From an uncultured Arenicella sp. (GTDB lineage Bacteria > Pseudomonadota > Gammaproteobacteria > Arenicellales > Arenicellaceae): a stretch of 44,660 bases of DNA. The position numbers and the translations under genes were made by a program. Position 1 is the stretch's first letter. The number at the start of each line of letters is the position of its first letter. The stretch covers positions 1 through 44,660 of the forward strand of contig CALAKU010000060.1 of the NCBI GenBank assembly GCA_937922925.1. Reading direction: 5' to 3'. The notes under the pieces were generated by a model that ran no database searches, was not told the origin of the DNA, and saw only the letters and a list, made by a program, of their open reading frames with translations. Positions 37,651 to 44,660 of the stretch are shown in pieces.

Positions 37651-38664
37651 TTAGTGTGAAGACTCGCGACGAGTTACATCTGTTTCGAATGGATAACGCA
37701 AGCCAATAGTCTCGCGGACAGCATCCATAATGCTCACAACGCGAAGGCTGTTTTCTGGGGTAAATAACGGGTTTTCACACAAGTTTTGGTCTAAGCTATC
37801 ATGGGCCGCCTCGATCTCATACTCGTAGCCGTTTACGCAATGAGGCAATGAGACGGTGTTTGGTTTTTGTCCGAGTCGATATAGAGTTGCCGACTCGGCG
37901 CACCAAAAGTTGGGTATTTGGATTTTACCTTTGCTGCCAAACAGCCAACCTTGATTGTCGAGTTCGCCATTAGCACTGCAAAGTAAGGATGCGATAACAC
38001 CGCTTTCGTAGTCAAGATGAATGGCGGTAGTGGCATCCACGCCAGTCGGGCTGATTTTGGCGGTTGCTTTGATTGATTTTGGTATCTCGCCCGTGGCCCA
38101 ATCGCTTAGAGTGATGGGGTAGATGCCCAAATCCAGTAAAGCGCCTCCGGCTAAATCTGGATTATTAATTCGATGTTTGGGGTCGGCGAATGCAGGGATA
38201 CCAAACGAAGCCTTGATCGACTGTAACTCGCCAATGTCATTTTTAAGCCAGTGTTGAACGGTTTGATAAATAGGTAGAAAGCGCGTCCAAACGGCTTCTA
38301 GGTAAAAACAACCAGATGTATTGGCGGCCTCAATAATCGCCTTACCTTCTCGTGAGTTAACGGCGAAAGGTTTTTCACACACCACATGATTGCCGGCCAG
38401 CAGCGCTTTTATCGATTGCTCTGCATGACAGTGGTGAGGCGAGGCAATGTAAACCACATCAAGATCGGGGTCACTGAGAAATTTGTCTAGCGTATCGGTG
38501 GCTTGCGCGATATCGAATCTGGATGCAAACGCCTGCGCACGTGAAATGTCGCGGCTTACAACGCTATGGATTCGTGCTCGCTTACTTGAGTTTAGAGCCT
38601 GAGCAAATTGCGCTGCAATATTGCCCGGCGCAATGATTCCCCAGTTGTATCGTTTGTTGTTCAT
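37651..38664 (-). CDS. Gfo/Idh/MocA-family oxidoreductase
   Basis: A 337-residue NAD(P)-dependent oxidoreductase. It has an N-terminal Rossmann fold (WGIIAPGNIAAQFAQAL) and the family motif HVVCEKPFAVNSREGKAI, with catalytic lysine. The C-terminal domain begins with an SIKASFGIPAF strand and contains GGALLDLGIYPITL. It resembles dihydrodiol-dehydrogenase/sugar-oxidoreductase members; substrate not deducible. It lies inside the repeat-bracketed segment, upstream of the surface protein gene on the same strand. Confidence 0.85.
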   Translation of the reverse strand: MNNKRYNWGIIAPGNIAAQFAQALNSSKRARIHSVVSRDISRAQAFASRFDIAQATDTLDKFLSDPDLDVVYIASPHHCHAEQSIKALLAGNHVVCEKPFAVNSREGKAIIEAANTSGCFYLEAVWTRFLPIYQTVQHWLKNDIGELQSIKASFGIPAFADPKHRINNPDLAGGALLDLGIYPITLSDWATGEIPKSIKATAKISPTGVDATTAIHLDYESGVIASLLCSANGELDNQGWLFGSKGKIQIPNFWCAESATLYRLGQKPNTVSLPHCVNGYEYEIEAAHDSLDQNLCENPLFTPENSLRVVSIMDAVRETIGLRYPFETDVTRRESSH

Positions 38665-38728
38665 AAGTGTCGTTGTGTTTGCGAAAATAGAGAGTAGTTC
38701 TGACCACGCCTGCGGGTAAGTATAGATA

Positions 38729-38877
38729 GATTCTGAATCAAGTTCAGAATGACTTAGGTTGTGGTGTCTGCCTTGAGAACGGAGTCATTCTTGATTCCAA
38801 AAGAAGTCATTCTGGATTCTAAAACAAAGCCATTCTGGATTCCAAAACGAAGTCATTCTGACGAAAGTCAGAATCCA
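38729..38877. repeat. Inverted copy of the palindromic repeat with 22-23 bp tandem units
   Basis: Positions 38729-38755 are the exact reverse complement of 35827-35853. The hairpin at 38852-38876 is the reverse complement of that in copy A. Between them, four GTCATTCTGGATTCC-like units start at 38784, 38806, 38829 and 38852 (period 22-23). The right end reaches the stop codon of the homocysteine methyltransferase gene, whose TAG lies in the shared GAGCTAGC edge. Confidence 0.88.
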
Positions 38878-38878
38878 G

Positions 38879-39754
38879 CTAGCTCGCGTACCGTCTTACT
38901 AGTTCCTTGATGTGCGCAGGGCCCACTTCGCAGCAACCGCCGATTAGGCTTGCGCCATGGTCGATCCATTGTTGAGCAAAGTCAGCGTACTTTTGTGGGT
39001 TCAAGTCTTGTCTTGCTTCGAGTGAAGAGACGGTTCCTTTGAGTTCTTTGAACTCATCACTAATTTTCGTAAAGCCATTGGCGTAAGCGCCGAACGGAAT
39101 GTCGATGGCACTGATGTGTGCAATTGCGGTGGTGATGGCCTCAGGGATCGAGCAATTAAATAATAGGGCATCTACTGGCTCGCGTACTAGCATCTCAAGC
39201 AAATCGCTTATGGGTTCACCAGACCGAAGTTTGCTGCCGTCTTGGTCATCAACGGTGACGGATAGCCAGACCGGCTTGCCATTGGTTTTAGCGCCTTTCG
39301 CTGCACCTTCTGCTTGATCAACCGAGGCTAAGGTTTCAAGTAGATAGAAATCAACAAACGGCGCTTGTAGCGCGGTGACTTCGGCAAACAGTTCGGCACT
39401 TTGTTCAACGTTCTTTGCCAGATCAGGGCGATACGATTTGCCGTTGGGGCCAATGCCGCCGGCCACTAAACCAGAGCCGAACTTATCGCGTGCGCGACAG
39501 GCAATTTCACAAGCGGTAATATTTAAAGATTCGAAAAGATGCTCGGCGTCATTTTGTGCTAGCCGGTCTCGATGCAAAATATAACTATTGGTAGTAGCGA
39601 TTTGTGCTCCGGCATTAAAGTAATCCATGTGTACCGCTTCAACTAAATGTGGTTCGTCGCGCATGGTAATCGCCGACCAGAGTGGCTGAGGGTCGGCTTT
39701 TGAGCGCGCCATTAATTCTTGGCCAAGGCCTCCGTCGAGAATAGTAATGGTCAT
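38879..39754 (-). CDS. Homocysteine S-methyltransferase
   Basis: A 291-residue TIM-barrel enzyme that methylates homocysteine (MmuM/BHMT family). MTITILDGGLGQEL is the conserved start. The three zinc cysteines are C201 (FNCS) and C274/C275 (IGGCCEVGP). ATG at 39754 overlaps the stop of lpxO (TAATG); a longer reading upstream would run into that gene. Methyl donor unknown (S-methylmethionine or a betaine-type compound). Its stop codon lies in the edge of a repeat element. Confidence 0.9.
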   Translation of the reverse strand: MTITILDGGLGQELMARSKADPQPLWSAITMRDEPHLVEAVHMDYFNAGAQIATTNSYILHRDRLAQNDAEHLFESLNITACEIACRARDKFGSGLVAGGIGPNGKSYRPDLAKNVEQSAELFAEVTALQAPFVDFYLLETLASVDQAEGAAKGAKTNGKPVWLSVTVDDQDGSKLRSGEPISDLLEMLVREPVDALLFNCSIPEAITTAIAHISAIDIPFGAYANGFTKISDEFKELKGTVSSLEARQDLNPQKYADFAQQWIDHGASLIGGCCEVGPAHIKELVRRYAS

Positions 39755-40719
39755 TAGAACAACCAGAACAAGAAATTGAGCACGCCCCATACAAGCAGAG
39801 CCAGCAACACGAAAAGAGTTGTGTTAACGGTATATTTAAGCGCTTTGTAGGCGGGTAGATTGGTCTCTTTTAGACCTTTGGCTTTTTCTAAAATTGGCAC
39901 TAAGGAGCTAAAGGTGCGATTCGCAAAACCGCGTTTATCCTCATCGGTATTTGGCACAACTGTAGCTCGCATTAACCATTTATACGGCGCATTGAGGATG
40001 CGGCCTACAATAGACATCGGCCGTTCAATGTCGCACATTAAAATCAAGCGTGATTTATCCGCGTCGTTATGTGCGAAATGTAAAAAGGTCACATCAAACA
40101 AGAGCGGCTCGCCATCGCGCCATGAATACTTTTGATCGTCTACCGAGATATAACAGCGATCATCGTTTGGAGTATCCAAGCCTAAGTGATAACGCAGCGA
40201 GCATGCGACTGGGTCTAAATGCCTGGTTAACTGGCCGCCCGGCGGTAATACCGAGAACATGGCTCCGTTAACTTGTGGAATTTTGCTCAATAGCTCGATG
40301 GTTTTTGGACAGCTCCGTTTGGCCGATTCATGTGTGTAGCCATACCAGTTTAAGTAAAATTTGGTCCAGCCATATTTATAGAACGTGCGAAAGCCGATGT
40401 CGTAGTAGGAGGCGGAATCTTTGTCGGTGATTTTTTCAAAGCCGCCATCAGCCATTAAGTCGATGGCTTCTTCACGAATCATTTCCCAGTTGTCGGCCAG
40501 CTCTTTAAGCTCGGGAAACTCTGCCATATTCATAATCGCGGGGCGAGCCTTGCGTTCAGTGAACAAATACAACAGGCAGTTGAACGGCGTAAAAATGGGC
40601 CAGCCTTTACGCACGTACTCGCCAAAGCCACTCCATCGCGCTTGCCCACGAAACGCATACGCGTAGGTCAGTGACCCTGCGCAAAATAGCCCAATGGCAA
40701 TCATTATTAAGGTGCTCAT
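39754..40719 (-). CDS. lpxO: Lipid A 2-hydroxylase, LpxO type
   Basis: A 321-residue membrane-associated Fe(II)/2-oxoglutarate dioxygenase of the aspartyl/asparaginyl hydroxylase family. It has an N-terminal transmembrane helix (1-22), then IFTPFNCLLYLFT, FPELKELADNWEMIREEA, RHLDPVACSLRYHLGL and FDVTFLHFAHN, and a C-terminal helix. The iron ligands are H167, D169 and H214. These blocks match Salmonella LpxO, which 2-hydroxylates lipid A myristate. It overlaps the methyltransferase gene, which has no obvious functional link. Confidence 0.87.
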   Translation of the reverse strand: MSTLIMIAIGLFCAGSLTYAYAFRGQARWSGFGEYVRKGWPIFTPFNCLLYLFTERKARPAIMNMAEFPELKELADNWEMIREEAIDLMADGGFEKITDKDSASYYDIGFRTFYKYGWTKFYLNWYGYTHESAKRSCPKTIELLSKIPQVNGAMFSVLPPGGQLTRHLDPVACSLRYHLGLDTPNDDRCYISVDDQKYSWRDGEPLLFDVTFLHFAHNDADKSRLILMCDIERPMSIVGRILNAPYKWLMRATVVPNTDEDKRGFANRTFSSLVPILEKAKGLKETNLPAYKALKYTVNTTLFVLLALLVWGVLNFLFWLF

Positions 40720-40867
40720 AGCGAACTCGTCAGCAATTACTCTGAGCGCAATATAGCGTAATTCTGGATGTGACCCCAGTGTAAACCATGAGATTTTAAA
40801 CCGGTGATTGATGACTTATCGTGGCCTTGATAGGCTTAGCACAAAGATCACGCCCAAGTAGAAAATC

Positions 40868-41521
40868 ATGCGAATCCCTCTTAACTTTGAAGAGCTAAGC
40901 GAAGCCGATATGCTGGCCGAGTCTGAACGTTTTTATCACACGGCGGCTCGTCGTCGAAGCGTGCGAGCGTTTTCAAACCGGCCCGTGGATCGACGAGTGA
41001 TTGAAAATGCGATTCGCGCTGCGGGTTCGGCGCCAAGTGGTGCCAATAAGCAGCCGTGGCACTTTGCGGTGATTGAAAGCCCTGAAGTTAAGGCGCAAGT
41101 AAGGCATGCCGCCGAGCAAGAGGAGCATGAATTTTATCATCGTCGCGCACCGCAAGCTTGGCTGGACGATTTGAAAGTCTTTGATACCGATGAACACAAG
41201 CCGTTTTTAGAAACAGCGCCCTACTTAATCGCAGTGTTCTTACAACGCAATACAGTGGACGAGACGGGCAAGACTCATAAGAACTATTACATGCCCGAAT
41301 CCGTTGGCATTGCGACTGGCATGTTAATTTCGGCCTTACATTTTTCAGGCTTAGCAACGTTAACGCACACGCCCAGCCCGATGAAGTTTTTGTCTGAGAT
41401 TTGCCAGCGCCCGGCCAACGAAAAAGCGTATATGTTAATTGTTGCGGGATACCCCGAAGAGGGCGTCACTGTACCCGATATCACTCGCAAATCCTTAAGC
41501 GAAATTATGTCGTGCTTCTAA
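40868..41521 (+). CDS. Iodotyrosine deiodinase (IYD) homologue, nitroreductase fold
   Basis: A 217-residue flavin enzyme. FMN-binding features include RRRSVRAFSNRPVD and GSAPSGANKQPWHFAVIE. The substrate-lid residues known from mammalian IYD are all kept in spacing: E86, Y90 and K111 (EEHEFYHRR...DEHKPFLETAPYLI), where they hold the amino acid part of a halotyrosine. The end GYPEEGVTVPDITRKSLSEIM also matches IYD. It likely removes halogen from mono- or dihalotyrosine. It is convergent with the carboxyltransferase gene (four-base overlap). Confidence 0.88.
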   Translation: MRIPLNFEELSEADMLAESERFYHTAARRRSVRAFSNRPVDRRVIENAIRAAGSAPSGANKQPWHFAVIESPEVKAQVRHAAEQEEHEFYHRRAPQAWLDDLKVFDTDEHKPFLETAPYLIAVFLQRNTVDETGKTHKNYYMPESVGIATGMLISALHFSGLATLTHTPSPMKFLSEICQRPANEKAYMLIVAGYPEEGVTVPDITRKSLSEIMSCF

Positions 41522-43275
41522 GCGTTAGTGTTTGCCAGTAAATCACTTAAGCGCTGCCGGGTTTCGGCTGGCTCGATCACTGCATCGACCTCTAAGACGC
41601 TTGCGACCTCGGTGGCTTGGCCACGTTCGTATAGTTGTTCCAGCAATTCATCAAAGAGTCTTTGGCGCGCTGCATGATCGGTGGCCGCTTCGAGTTCTTT
41701 ACTAAAACCCAATTTTACTGCGCCCTCCAAGCCCATTGGGCCAAATTCGCCACTAGGCCAAGCCAACGTCGCGTCCGGTCTAGAGGTGGAACCGCCAAGA
41801 AGGGCTTGAGCACCTAGGCCATAGCACTTACGTAACACCACGGCATAGAGCGGAATACGCATTTGCGCGCCGATGCGAAACATCTCGGCAAGCCGTCTTA
41901 CCGCTCCGAGTTCCTCGTGCTGTGGCCCCACCATGAATCCCGGTGTATCGCATAAAGCCACCATGGGTATGGCGAATTGATCGCATAAACTCATAAATGA
42001 GGAGGCTTTTTCTCCGGCAGGCACATCGATGGCGCCGCCTAAGACCATGCAATCGCTGGCGAGCAAGCCAAAGCGATGGCCATTGATGCGGGCAAATCCT
42101 GTGACAAGGCTGCCGCCATAATCTTTTTTTAGTTCAAGAAAAGAATTGGTGTCGCAGAGAATATTAATAATCTCTCGAACGGAATAGGTTTGGCGTCGAT
42201 TCGCCGGCATGCTTTGATTTAGTTCAGATTGATCATCGCTGTCGACATGGCGTATGTGCTTGTGAGTAAAAAAGTGCAGTAACTTGAGTGCTGCCTTGGC
42301 CGCTTCTTGTTCATCAGCGACGACCACGTCGACCGTGCCATTGTGCGATTGCACATCAATTGGGCCGATGTCTTTAGGCGCAAAAATGCCAAGTCCACCG
42401 CCTTCGATCATGGCTGGGCCTGCCATGCCGATGTACGAGTCTTGCGTTGCGATGGTGATGTCGGCTGCGCCAAATAAAGCGGCATTGCCTGCGAAGTTGT
42501 AGCCGTGGGCGACTGAAATGCGCGGCACGATCCCAGATAAGCCCGCCCACGCCCCGAACGAAGTGCATTGCAAGCCAGAGTTAACAACGCTAACGTCAGT
42601 GTCACCAGGGCGGCCGCCTCCGCCCTCGGTGTACATGATTATTGGCAGCTCGCGTCGTTTGGCGATCTCAAGCATCCGATCAATTTTTTGATGATGGAAA
42701 AAGCCCTGCGTACCGGCCAGCACGGTGTAGTCATTGATGATCAGCGCTACGGCATTGCCGTTGATCTGGGCAATGCCGGTGATTACACCATCGGCGGCTG
42801 TCGCTGTCTTTAGCTCATCATAGTCGCGACGTCGACGTTGAGCGGCCACCGCCAATTGACCGTATTCTTGAAAGCTCGCCCTATCACACAATAAAGCGAG
42901 ATTTTCTCGAGCGGTTAAGCCGCCACGATGATGTCGTTTTGATACAGCGTTTGGGCGTGATGAGTCGAGGCTCAAATTTACGCGCTCTTGAAAACTATCG
43001 ATCAAGGGATGTGGCGCTTTCTGTGTGTTTTGCGGCGCGGCGACTGTAGTTTCGCTCGACTGTTTGATTTGAATTAGTGGGCTGCCACGCTCGACTTGTT
43101 GATCGCAGACAATATTAAGGTCGATGACCTCACCGGCGCATTCCGCTTCGACTCGAACTTGTACCTTCATGGATTCGAGCGTGGCCAGTAGCTCGCCCAC
43201 CTCGACCTGTTGGCCGAGCTCTACGCAAACTTCCAAGACTCGCCCGGCTAAAGGCGCGGTAACTATGGTGGTCAT
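41518..43275 (-). CDS. Biotinyl-carboxyltransferase fusion, acyl-CoA carboxylase type
   Basis: A 585-residue protein. Residues 1-68 are a biotinyl domain with the biotin lysine K37 in ATLESMKVQV. After a linker (about 70-100) a full carboxyltransferase follows: RGGLTARENLALLCD, the oxyanion region TEGGGGRPGD, the second crotonase half LVTGFARINGHRFGLLASD and MVALCDTPGFMVGPQHE. It would move CO2 from biotin to an acyl-CoA. Biotin carboxylase is not in the window. The start overlaps the PQQ dehydrogenase stop (ATGA). Confidence 0.88.
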   Translation of the reverse strand: MTTIVTAPLAGRVLEVCVELGQQVEVGELLATLESMKVQVRVEAECAGEVIDLNIVCDQQVERGSPLIQIKQSSETTVAAPQNTQKAPHPLIDSFQERVNLSLDSSRPNAVSKRHHRGGLTARENLALLCDRASFQEYGQLAVAAQRRRRDYDELKTATAADGVITGIAQINGNAVALIINDYTVLAGTQGFFHHQKIDRMLEIAKRRELPIIMYTEGGGGRPGDTDVSVVNSGLQCTSFGAWAGLSGIVPRISVAHGYNFAGNAALFGAADITIATQDSYIGMAGPAMIEGGGLGIFAPKDIGPIDVQSHNGTVDVVVADEQEAAKAALKLLHFFTHKHIRHVDSDDQSELNQSMPANRRQTYSVREIINILCDTNSFLELKKDYGGSLVTGFARINGHRFGLLASDCMVLGGAIDVPAGEKASSFMSLCDQFAIPMVALCDTPGFMVGPQHEELGAVRRLAEMFRIGAQMRIPLYAVVLRKCYGLGAQALLGGSTSRPDATLAWPSGEFGPMGLEGAVKLGFSKELEAATDHAARQRLFDELLEQLYERGQATEVASVLEVDAVIEPAETRQRLSDLLANTNA

Positions 43276-44477
43276 TCTGGTGCGTTAGATGAACTAACTT
43301 TATTCGATGGGCTCTCTTTGGGCAGCTGAATAAGCTCGGCATTGTGTCCGTCGGTCAACACGTATAAATGCCCATCTGGCCCGCTGGCGATATCGCGCAA
43401 TCGCTCATCCACTTCCGGGAATACCGGGCCGTGGTCAATCAGGTGGCTGTCATCGATTTGAATTTTTCGAACTCGGCCTTCAACAAGCGAGGTGACATAA
43501 AGGTCGCCTTCGTGAAAGGCCATTGACGATGGTGCAATAGACGGCGTCCAGTCAATTCCTGGTTGCTCCATGCCCTCGTATTCTTGATAAGGCGTTATTT
43601 GCGCACCATTGTAGTCGATGCCTTGAGTAATCACCGGCCAGCCATAATTGTTGCCAGGCGTGAGACGGTTCACCTCGTCACCACCTTTTGGCCCGTGTTC
43701 ATTCTCGTATACGTGCTGGCCAGCCAAAGCCAAGCCTTGTTGATTGCGGTGCCCGTAGCTCCATATCTCTGGCAGGGCATCATTGCGATCATAAAAAGGA
43801 TTGTCGTCTGGCACCGTGCCATCGTTATTGATGCGAATGACTTTGCCAAAATGATTGTCCAGCGTTTGCGCTTGCTCGCGAAAATCAAAGCCGTCGCCAA
43901 CAGTTGCCAATAAGGTGCCGTCAGCGAGTTGCAATAAACGCCCAGCATAGTGGTGGCTGGTATCTTTCAACGGTTGTGCGGTAAACAAGATTTGCTGTTC
44001 GCGCAATTGCATTCCATCTAATTTGGCCGACATGATGCGCAAGGCATTGGCACCGCGCTCGCCCCAAGCATAGCTTAGATAAAGCCGTTGATTGGTAGCA
44101 AAATCACGATCGATCATGACATCCAAAAGCCCGCCTTGGCCCGCATAGAAAACGTCTGGAATGCCGGAAATATCGGCGCCCATTAGCGCTCCATTTTGAA
44201 TTACTCGAAGCTTGCCCTTGCGCTCGGTAACAAGAATGTCGCCATTAGGCAGAAAGTCAAAAGCCCAAGGAGAGTCTAGGCCTTTGGCGATTGTTTTTGA
44301 TACCGGTGGAGCTGGGCTCAGTGACGTTTGAGCAAAAACACAATGACTAAACGCTGAGGCTAGAACCAAAATAAATCTAGTCGGAACCGAAAAGAAGTTA
44401 ATGGGAACCGAAAAGAGGTTAATGGGAACCGAAAAGAGGTTAATGGGAACCGAAAAGAGGTTAGAGAGTTGTCGCAT
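43272..44477 (-). CDS. PQQ-dependent aldose sugar dehydrogenase (YliI-like) with repeat-extended signal peptide
   Basis: A 401-residue periplasmic beta-propeller. Typical blocks are GLDSPWAFDFLPNGDILVTERKGKLRVI, DTSHHYAGRLLQLADGTLLATVGD, RNQQGLALAG and GPKGGDEVNRLTPGNNYGWPVIT. It oxidises sugars with PQQ. ATG at 44477 gives a signal peptide; a GTG-type start at 44549 would overlap the upstream gene by 89 bases. Residues 6-33 are four copies of N-(L/F)-F-S-V-P-(I/T) from a 21-bp tandem array, placed before the hydrophobic core FILVLASAFSHCVFA. Confidence 0.88.
   Translation of the reverse strand: MRQLSNLFSVPINLFSVPINLFSVPINFFSVPTRFILVLASAFSHCVFAQTSLSPAPPVSKTIAKGLDSPWAFDFLPNGDILVTERKGKLRVIQNGALMGADISGIPDVFYAGQGGLLDVMIDRDFATNQRLYLSYAWGERGANALRIMSAKLDGMQLREQQILFTAQPLKDTSHHYAGRLLQLADGTLLATVGDGFDFREQAQTLDNHFGKVIRINNDGTVPDDNPFYDRNDALPEIWSYGHRNQQGLALAGQHVYENEHGPKGGDEVNRLTPGNNYGWPVITQGIDYNGAQITPYQEYEGMEQPGIDWTPSIAPSSMAFHEGDLYVTSLVEGRVRKIQIDDSHLIDHGPVFPEVDERLRDIASGPDGHLYVLTDGHNAELIQLPKESPSNKVSSSNAPE
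44383..44466 (-). repeat. 21-bp coding tandem array, four copies
   Basis: Four 21-base units start at 44383, 44404, 44425 and 44446. The middle two are identical, one base differs in the first, and the last diverges at its end. They encode the N-L-F-S-V-P-I repeats in the signal peptide. The last unit also contains the stop codon (TAA, 44461-44463) of the upstream gene, so the array lies exactly on the gene junction. Confidence 0.95.
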
Positions 44478-44660
44478 GTGACTGTTCGATTTTTTCTCGA
44501 TTAGCTTTGTTTTTACCACCAAGGGCAAAGACTGCGCCCCCAAGTGCACCAGCGAGCGTTTGTAAGCTCAAGCCTGCAAGCGTACGTGCGCCGGCAACTG
44601 GAGAGAGCTGCAATTGCCAACGCATAATCAAGAGCGTACTTAAAAAGGCGCTTCCACCGG
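44461..44660 (-). CDS. C-terminus of an unidentified membrane protein (partial)
   Basis: Sixty-five residues are visible, ending at TAA. They include a hydrophobic stretch (GGSAFLSTLLIMRWQLQL), a Gly/Ala/Leu-rich segment (LAGLSLQTLAGALGGAVFAL) and a basic, polar tail GGKNKANREKIEQSHATTL. No family is recognised. It overlaps the start of the PQQ dehydrogenase gene by 17 bases in another frame, supporting co-transcription. The amino end lies beyond the right edge. Confidence 0.6.
   Translation of the reverse strand, partial: GGSAFLSTLLIMRWQLQLSPVAGARTLAGLSLQTLAGALGGAVFALGGKNKANREKIEQSHATTL

Noticed and set aside
38784-38876. Possible CRISPR-like array
   Set aside because: Units touch with no unique spacers, are few and imperfect, and derive from the nearby hairpin element. 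No cas genes present.

Overview
The window is a stretch of gammaproteobacterial chromosome with moderate GC and dense coding on both strands. The gene orders zapA / ygfB-pepP-ubiH, yrbG-kdsD-kdsC-lptC-lptA-lptB-rpoN-hpf-ptsN-rapZ-ptsH, and bolA-(grx)-murA-hisG-hisD are classic for Gammaproteobacteria. Lgt, Lnt, the Lpt genes, KDO genes and an LpxO-like hydroxylase show a Gram-negative envelope. A Fur-controlled iron importer and an iodotyrosine-deiodinase-like protein would suit a marine heterotroph. I cannot name the genus from sequence alone. No rRNA, tRNA, CRISPR array, transposase or phage gene was seen.

Layout. 1-3.9 kb: cell division (zapA and a small coiled-coil partner) divergent from ygfB-pepP-ubiH. 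3.9-8.1 kb: a PhnD-like periplasmic protein, fur, and a two-gene Fe(III) ABC importer with a near-perfect Fur box. 8.2-12.7 kb: gcvH, a PfkB-family sugar/adenosine kinase, lgt, a DUF4124 protein and lnt. 12.9-14.2 kb: two orphans, a GspC-like protein and a lasso-peptide-B2-like transglutaminase fold. 14.2-26.2 kb: mgtE, then a minus-strand block that holds a complete EI-HPr-IIANtr phosphorelay, rapZ, hpf, rpoN, the lipopolysaccharide transport genes lptB/A/C, the KDO genes kdsC/D and a Ca/Na exchanger. 26.4-35.5 kb (plus strand): a DUF4282 protein, mlaC without mlaFEDB, an ABC-2 exporter, bolA, monothiol glutaredoxin, murA, short-form hisG, hisD and a GMC oxidoreductase. 35.5-38.9 kb: a beta-helix CSLREA-type surface protein and a Gfo/Idh/MocA oxidoreductase, bracketed by inverted copies of a palindromic repeat. 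38.9-44.7 kb: homocysteine S-methyltransferase, lpxO, an iodotyrosine deiodinase homologue, a biotinyl-carboxyltransferase fusion, a PQQ sugar dehydrogenase and the end of an unidentified membrane protein.

The most striking feature is not a gene. Short tandem duplications (period about 15-23 bp, 2-4 copies) recur exactly at gene starts and stops: pepP 5', ubiH 5' and 3', mgtE 3', hisD 5' and the PQQ dehydrogenase 5'. In ubiH and the PQQ enzyme they are in frame and lengthen the N-terminus. At hisD they create three successive eight-codon mini-ORFs, each ending in an ATGA/GTGA stop-start overlap with the next, leading into hisD. This looks like a genome-specific process that remodels gene junctions and possibly translation initiation. 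Other points worth attention are the inverted-repeat-flanked surface-protein segment, the perfect palindrome over the ptsH stop/ptsI start, the conserved deiodinase triad, and the acidic tail added to LptA.
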